A program made the translations under genes and the position numbers. Positions 8,442 through 12,500 of a stretch of 12,500 nucleotides of DNA are shown in pieces. The notes beneath the pieces were generated by a model. The model worked only from the letters and a program-made list of their open reading frames with translations. It was not told the DNA's origin and made no database searches. Within the stretch, counting starts at the first letter, position 1. Every line of letters starts with the position of its first letter. Source of the stretch: Actinidia chinensis (Eukaryota; Streptophyta; Magnoliopsida; Ericales; Actinidiaceae). The DNA is taken from contig VIGQ01001278.1 in assembly GCA_009663005.1 (NCBI GenBank), positions 1 to 12,500 of the forward strand. The letters are read 5' to 3'.

Positions 8442-8749
8442 CATTTTCAAAGTCAAAAATTGTTGGCTAATCCAAATTTTCAAAAGTTGCACTACATTTT
8501 CAAAGTCAAAAATTGTTTCTTCTTTCCAATTTTTTAAAGTTGGCAACTACATTTTCAAAGTCAGAAATTATTGCTATCCAATTTTTTCAAGTCAGAAATT
8601 ATTGCTAACCAATTTTTCGAAACTTGGATCAAATTTTCAAAGTCAGAAATTGTTTGCTAACCAATTTTTGCAAACTTGGAATCAAATTTTCAAAGTCAGG
8701 AAATTGTTGCTAGCATATTTTTCAAATTTGTGAATCAAATTTTCCAAAG
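8442..8749. repeat. Tandem repeat, 53-55 bp units, in the LTR U3
   Basis: Units begin with (C/A)AATTTTCAAAGTCA or CATTTTCAAAGTCA at about 8442, 8495, 8550, 8630, 8684 and 8737. Full units are 53-55 bp and contain AGAAATTGTTGCTAACCAATTTT. The 8550-8630 stretch holds one shortened unit, starting near 8581, that lost about 20 bp. Identity between neighbours is high but imperfect. The array lies upstream of the minus-strand TATA box, where U3 enhancer-type repeats are often found. Confidence 0.88.
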
Positions 8750-8841
8750 CTTCTATTGCGGGCTCGGGCTAGGGTTATGTCTTCTATTGGCGGCTGAGTC
8801 ATGGTCTTGATTGCGGGCTAAGTCATGGTCTTAGATTGTAG
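8750..8841. repeat. Short tandem repeat, 24-31 bp units
   Basis: Directly behind the 53-bp array, units start at 8750, 8781, 8806 and 8830 (partial). They share CTTCTATTG/CTTGATTG, then CGGGCT or CGGCTGAGTCATGGT. Lengths are 31, 25 and 24 bp, plus a partial fourth. It probably belongs to the same LTR U3. No transcription-factor role can be claimed from sequence alone. Confidence 0.75.
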
Positions 8842-8983
8842 TTGCCTCAAAGTCTCCTTCGACGTCTCTTGTAGAAGCTATAAGCGGGAGCTGAAAGAAG
8901 AGAGATGAGATAAGCAAAGAAAAAGTGAATTAGCCTCAGGCCTTTGTGAAAAACAACCCACTCCCGCTGTTTTTTCAGGTACA

Positions 8984-9200
8984 AGTTTTTATACTTGTGG
9001 AGAGTGTGTTCTTGATGAGTGGTTATAAGGGATTGGGTATGGGATTTCATACTCAAGTATCTTGTATTATTTTTACTCATAGTGAAAGAACGGGATCCTC
9101 TCCGTGGAGTAGGCGGTTATTGCCGAACCAGTAAATTATTGTGTGCCTCTTCTCCATTTATTTTTCAAATCAACTTTGCAATTGGTTGTGTTGGGGTTGT
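8984..9200 (+). mobile_element. Ty1/copia LTR R/U5 fragment, plus strand
   Basis: The stretch 9091-9140 reads GGATCCTCTCCGTGGAG, TAGGCGGTTATTGCCGAACCA, then GTAAATTATTGTG. The combination CCGTGGA-x-GTAGGC ... GCCGAACCACGTAAAT is a familiar block in the U5 half of plant copia LTRs; here it has small deletions. Upstream, the stretch beginning ATACTTGTGGAGAGTG fits the transcribed LTR part. The strand is opposite to the neighbouring LTR and the same as the copia coding fragment at 6990-7767, so it could be that element's LTR after a large deletion. Ends are uncertain, and no tRNA primer-binding site was seen after it. Confidence 0.5.
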
Positions 9201-9213
9201 GTTTCGGATCTAG

Positions 9214-9477
9214 GTTCTTGGGTGGGCTTCCGCTGTTAAACCCGAACAGTTTTATGGTTCATGTGCCTCCGTTTTGGCTGCTACAGACGGTGGGAGAATT
9301 TTGTTCCCGCTAGCTTTTTTGGGTGGGACATTTGATCAAATGGGTGGGCATTGCACGATATATTTCTACGATTGCAAAGAGCAAAGTTTGGAGATTGTTG
9401 AAGAGAATGTGGAAGCAAAAGCAGAAACTACTGATTTCTATTGGAATAGAGCTATATTATTAAAACTGCTATTGTAA
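9214..9477 (+). CDS. Possible terminal exon of a host gene (unidentified), perhaps a pseudogene fragment
   Basis: An open stretch of 87 codons runs from just after a TAG at 9211-9213, which could serve as a 3' splice site behind a T/G-rich tract, to a stop at 9475-9477. The peptide contains ATDGGRILFPLAFLGGTF and IYFYDCKEQSLEIVEENVEA. This alternation of hydrophobic strand and charged turn looks protein-like and faintly recalls F-box-associated or Kelch-like repeats, but I cannot name a family. AATAAA (9476-9481) overlaps the stop, and the following 150 bp has the T-rich, TGTAA-containing look of a plant 3' UTR. No ATG starts it, so it would need an upstream exon; a copia LTR fragment occupies the place where the intron would be. 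An unlinked gene fragment is the main alternative. Confidence 0.33.
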   Translation, partial: VLGWASAVKPEQFYGSCASVLAATDGGRILFPLAFLGGTFDQMGGHCTIYFYDCKEQSLEIVEENVEAKAETTDFYWNRAILLKLLL

Positions 9478-9916
9478 TAAAGAACTGTCAAAGCAATCAG
9501 TTGCTTCCTCTGATTTATTCGGTATGACCTCGGTGTAATCTCGTTTTGGTACAAATAAGAGGCATTTTTGTTTAGAATTATGAATAAGCTCAACTATTTT
9601 TGATTCCTTAACGTGTAGAAGATTGTTCTCATTTATCTTCTTTGCTCCATGTAAAGTGTAGTCACAAAATCTGCTATAAATTCATGACCATCGTGCGAAA
9701 ATTTCATTTGTTATTTGTTTCCCTTCTCCTTGTCAAAAAAAAAAAAAAATTACCCCAAACCAAATTCCAAGCCCTTTACATAAAGCAATAGAATTGAATT
9801 CTGCAATTTGACCTTGCCCTACCAGAACCCAATCAGCCTTCAATTTCGATTTTCTTGAAAGCCATACGTGGTTTTACACACAAGTACTACTATCCCCTCT
9901 GCTTGAACATTTCAAG
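9478..9916. other. Non-coding AT-rich host flank (possible 3' UTR and intergenic)
   Basis: No credible reading frame. The first part could be a 3' UTR of the exon candidate (TGTAATCTCG at about 9534, AATAAG near 9555 and 9581). An A15 tract lies at 9735-9749. It might be a retroposon tail, but no upstream SINE promoter boxes or matching duplication were found. Nothing else stands out. Confidence 0.4.
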
Positions 9917-9924
9917 CTATGTAA
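9917..9924. repeat. Left target-site duplication of hAT copy 1
   Basis: CTATGTAA, repeated exactly at 10777-10784. An 8-bp duplication is the hallmark of hAT insertion. Confidence 0.9.
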
Positions 9925-10529
9925 TAGGGATGTCAACGGTTCGGATTGGTCTGAATTGATATGAATCCAAGAATTGAATCAAAAGTCTACGGTTCAAGGA
10001 AATACAATCCGTGTGCAGATCAAAAAAAATCTACGGTTCGGTTTCAAAAAAATAAAAAATTCACGGTTTGGATCACGGTTAATTCACGGATTGTTACATT
10101 CCACGGAATTAAAAAAAAAGATTCCATAACAGCACCATAACAAGCTGCAGTAGCCGATCAAAAAAAAAAAAACAGTAGCAGTAAAACACATATTGAAAGA
10201 CCATAAATTAATTAAAACCTTGATTCATGTTAAATAAGTAATTGAAAGATCATAAACTAATTGAAAGACCATAAACGACGGATTGAATGAACCAAAAAAA
10301 GAGGGAGGCGCCGCAGTGTAGATTTAGGGTTGAGCGCTACTGGATGCTGCTATGTAAAGTGAAATGTGAATTTCCTCGTTTAATATTTTTGTACATGCAA
10401 TTTGTTTAAAAATGCAAATAAAAATTTACACTTGTCACCCCTAACTTCTATTTATACCACATTGAGAAAATTTAGGGTAAATAAGTAACAATAATAATTA
10501 ACAATTATTAATTCTAAATTCTTATCCTA

Positions 10530-10581
<52 letters not shown>

Positions 10582-10776
10582 ATTTTTTTTTTTTTTTAAA
10601 TCTCATGGTCCGGTTCGGTTAATTCACGGTTCGTTATGAAAAATTCATGAACGAAACTGCGGAATGACGGTTTTCTAATTTTCAAAAATACGTGTTCGGA
10701 CCATTAATCTACGGACCCAATAAAAAAATTACAGTTACGATCGGTTTCACGGTTCGCGGGTTTTTTGATAGCCCTA
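9925..10776 (+). mobile_element. Non-autonomous hAT element, copy 1 (852 bp)
   Basis: The element starts TAGGGATGTCAA and ends TTGATAGCCCTA. The end, reverse-complemented, is TAGGGCTATCAA, giving a 12-bp terminal inverted repeat with 10 matches. Exact 8-bp duplications flank it. Plant hAT ends commonly have this (C/T)AGGG-x-TG-x-CAA form. Both ends hold repeated ACGGTT/ACGGTTCGG motifs, on the left around 9938, 10033 and 10061, on the right around 10624 and 10749. Subterminal repeats of this kind bind hAT transposase in the Ac family. There is no transposase reading frame, so movement would depend on an autonomous relative. A related copy lies at 11485-12322 in the same orientation. The exact duplication argues for a fairly young insertion, though the interior contains low-complexity expansions. 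Confidence 0.9.
10536..10578. repeat. (TA)n microsatellite inside hAT copy 1
   Basis: An uninterrupted 43-bp TA run, followed closely by a T15 tract (10583-10597). The equivalent place in hAT copy 2 (around 12095-12106) has only a short TATATATA stretch, so the run expanded in copy 1 or shrank in copy 2. Confidence 0.95.
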
Positions 10777-10784
10777 CTATGTAA
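10777..10784. repeat. Right target-site duplication of hAT copy 1
   Basis: CTATGTAA, identical to 9917-9924. Confidence 0.9.
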
Positions 10785-11476
10785 TATGGAGAAAAGAGAA
10801 GCGAAGAGACAAGAGAATAGGTACTGCCGAAGAGAGGCAAATTCTCCACAATTCAATTCAATTATAAATCTGTTGTGTTGAAATTCTGTTCATCACAATT
10901 CACCGAATGTCTACTATCTCTACCATATTAAAAAGAGGAGTTTCTGATAATCAACAATTCCTCTGCATCTGTAATGTCTGTGAGGGTGGTTTTTATGTAT
11001 GTGAGATTACCAAATAACCATAAACTCCAACTCAATCTATTTTAGCAACAACACACACACACACACAACACCTGACTGCATTTGAAAAGGCATTAAGATT
11101 TTCCAAATAGAAAATTAAAATAAGGTAAAGAAACCAATGCCTGAATCAGTCTTCGAATCGCAATTAGTTTTGAATTTTTTTTTAACTCCATCTCAGATCA
11201 CATTCATTTTTAATCAATTACAACCACAAAGCTAACTTTAAAAATAGTAAAGAACAAATTAGTGGCACATCATAACCAAAGATCTAGAAACACGTTGTGC
11301 AAAAACTCGAGAGAAATGAAGAATTGAACACAACAGAACATAAAAAAAAAAACCTTTTCATAAGATTTCTCAAAAAAAAAAAAAACAGAAATCCAAAAAT
11401 AAATTTCAGTGAGATTCGTGCATATAGAGAGAGAGAAAACAAGAGAAGGGATTTGGATCCTCTGAAGTTTTTTTCT
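10785..11476. other. Host spacer between the two hAT elements
   Basis: About 690 bp of AT-rich DNA without a supported gene. It contains a dinucleotide repeat (11051-11067), several A or T runs (around 11176, 11341, 11373) and a GAGAGAGAGA stretch near 11427. The open stretch 11297-11482 is lysine-rich because it crosses A runs, and is not taken as coding. GA-rich and CT-rich tracts occur in plant promoters and 5' leaders, but nothing here fixes a start site. Confidence 0.5.
11051..11067. repeat. (AC)n microsatellite
   Basis: Seventeen bases of perfect AC repeat between AACA and ACACC. It lies in the spacer between the two hAT elements. Confidence 0.95.
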
Positions 11477-11484
11477 GCTTAAGG
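11477..11484. repeat. Left target-site duplication of hAT copy 2
   Basis: GCTTAAGG; the right partner is GCTTAATG (12323-12330), 7 of 8 identical. This fits an 8-bp hAT duplication with one later change. Confidence 0.7.
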
Positions 11485-12322
11485 TAGGGAAGGGGTGTCA
11501 ACTGTTGCATTGGTTTGGATAGTATGAATTTAAGGACTTCGAACCAAATTGACGGTCAAGCAAATACAATCTTTGTGCAGACCAAAAATCTAACGATTCG
11601 ATTTTGAAAAAATTAAAAAATTCACGGTCGGATCACGTAATTCATGGATTGTACATTGCATTTCACGAAATGAAAAAAAAATTCTATGGTAGCACCATCA
11701 CAAGCTGTAGTAGCTAATCAAAAAAGAACACAAGTAGGCAGTAAAATACAGATTGAAAGATCATAAACTAATTGAAACTGTTAATTGCATGTAATTACCT
11801 CATGGATCATGTATACATCAGTCTGCAATGAGTTTCAGTTCAGATCAACCAAAAAAGATAATATATCAACGTTGCAGATTAGGTTGAGGGCTGTTTTTTT
11901 GCTGCTGTGGTAAAGTGAAATGTGAAGTTCCCTCTTTGTTTAGCGTTTTTGTACGTGCAAGTTGTTTAAAAATGCAATAAAAATTACACTTATCACAATC
12001 CCCCTACTTCTATTTATACCACATTGAGTAATTTAGGGTAAATAAGAGTAACAATAATATGTTACAATTTAATTCTAAAATTTTTATCCTAATATTATAT
12101 ATATTAAATCTATTAAATCTCACGGTCCGTTTCGGTTACCCAAGGTTCATTTATGGAAATTTCCATTGACCGACTCTGCGAATTACACGATTTTTCTAAT
12201 TTTTTAATTCGTGTCCGGGGAGACTATTCATTCACTTGACCAATCACAAATTTACGGCTCGTCTCGGCAATTTTACCACGGTTCGGTTTTCGCGGTTCGG
12301 CGTTTTTTTTTTTAACACCCTA
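11485..12322 (+). mobile_element. Non-autonomous hAT element, copy 2 (838 bp)
   Basis: This is the same family and orientation as 9925-10776, judged by long colinear matches. Examples are AATACAATC...GTGCAGA near the left, AGCACCAT.ACAAGCTG.AGTAGC (about 11691-11716), GATTGAAAGATCATAAACTAATTGAAA (about 11750-11777), and CTTCTATTTATACCACATTGAG (about 12007-12028). Its start reads TAGGGAAGGGGTGTCAAC, with a few extra bases compared with TAGGGATGTCAAC of copy 1; its end is TTAACACCCTA. Imperfect 8-bp duplications flank it. The right end carries CACGGTTCGG and CGCGGTTCGG motifs like those of copy 1. No transposase is encoded. The imperfect ends and duplication suggest it is older or more damaged than copy 1. 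Confidence 0.85.
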
Positions 12323-12330
12323 GCTTAATG
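12323..12330. repeat. Right target-site duplication of hAT copy 2
   Basis: GCTTAATG, one mismatch from 11477-11484. Confidence 0.7.
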
Positions 12331-12500
12331 GATGGCCGACAAATCAAAACTGGCAACAATAATACCAGAAGATGAAGTAACATGGAAACAACGGCGCGTG
12401 TGGCTTTTGGTTGACGAGATCATTGAGCGGAGTCGCTGATGGAGGCGATCAACGGCCGTCGCTCCTGGAGGGGGGCGATAAATTCTGGCGGTGCAGATTT
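12331..12500. other. GC-richer right edge, possible start of a host gene (strand unresolved)
   Basis: GC content rises clearly after the hAT copy. On the + strand, 12332-12439 is a 35-codon frame (MADKSKLATIIPEDEV...). Its stop overlaps, as TGATG, an ATG at 12439 whose frame stays open to the window end (MEAINGRRSWRGAINS...). On the - strand, an ATG near 12452 begins MISSTKSHTRRCFHVTSSS, a Ser/Arg-rich peptide of the kind seen in organelle transit peptides. These frames are short enough to occur by chance and I recognise no family. The base composition suggests an exon or 5' leader, no more. Confidence 0.22.

Larger units (their letters stand above)
7768..8955 (-). mobile_element. Ty1/copia-type LTR (solo or truncated), minus strand
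   Basis: Read on the minus strand, this has the layout of a plant copia LTR: a repeat-rich U3, a TATA box (8366-8375), a transcribed part of about 550 bp, and an end of the form ...TTCACCCCCCC...CTCTAGGGTGATTAGCTGGGCA. That C-rich end and the segment GTGGCTTGGGGAGAGACGTAAG with GAACCGAACCATATAAAT (around 7940-7990) resemble U5 sequences I know from plant copia LTRs. The left edge (TG on the + strand at 7768) coincides with the break in the copia reading frame. The right edge is uncertain: CA at 8954-8955 followed by a minus-strand purine tract is one candidate, CA at 8982-8983 another. The open stretch 8116-8331 (-) is LTR sequence, not a gene. Confidence 0.6.

Noticed and set aside
9735..9749. 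A15 tract as the tail of a SINE or processed pseudogene
   Set aside because: No promoter boxes, source-gene match or flanking duplication could be seen.
11297..11482. 61-codon plus-strand frame
   Set aside because: Its lysine runs come from A homopolymers, and it ends at the hAT target site; composition alone explains it.
1..12500. tRNA or rRNA genes
   Set aside because: No cloverleaf-like A/B box pair with a plausible anticodon arm, and no conserved rRNA blocks, were noticed on either strand by eye.

Overview
The window looks like plant nuclear DNA, most likely from a flowering plant. It is transposon-rich, has no bacterial operon structure, and carries remains of plant Ty3/gypsy, Ty1/copia and hAT elements. 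I see no intact protein-coding gene, no rRNA or tRNA gene and no CRISPR array. The species cannot be named from the sequence.

Left part (1 to about 6,960, moderate GC). Positions 1-4135 are a decayed Ty3/gypsy polyprotein on the + strand. They run from the end of gag through protease, reverse transcriptase, RNase H, a second RNase H and integrase. Every domain can be recognised, but only by changing frame repeatedly, so the element is dead. The second RNase H points to the Tat/Ogre lineage. Behind the polyprotein lies a 3' untranslated region with a tandem array (4219 to about 5050, units of about 155 bp), then about 1.1 kb without recognisable content. A purine-rich tract is followed by a possible 3' LTR (about 6181-6964, weak).

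Middle part (about 6,960-9,210, AT-rich). A decayed Ty1/copia gag-protease/pre-integrase fragment on the + strand (about 6990-7767) stops abruptly at an LTR-like sequence in the opposite orientation (7768 to about 8955). That sequence has a minus-strand TATA box, a 53-55 bp tandem repeat and a C-rich end. A second copia LTR fragment, on the + strand, follows at about 8984-9200.

Right part (9,210-12,500). A short open stretch ending at 9477, with features of a terminal exon, may be a piece of a host gene. Two related non-autonomous hAT elements of about 850 bp (9925-10776 and 11485-12322) lie in the same orientation. Each is flanked by an 8-bp target-site duplication, exact for the first and 7 of 8 for the second. 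The last 170 bp become GC-richer and may be the edge of a host gene, on a strand I cannot settle.

The window therefore records layered insertions: an old gypsy element next to an old copia element that was itself interrupted, with hAT elements in the flanking host DNA. I found no convincing new functional system. The most informative items are the hAT pair with its target-site duplications, the gypsy 3' UTR tandem array, and the nested copia junction.
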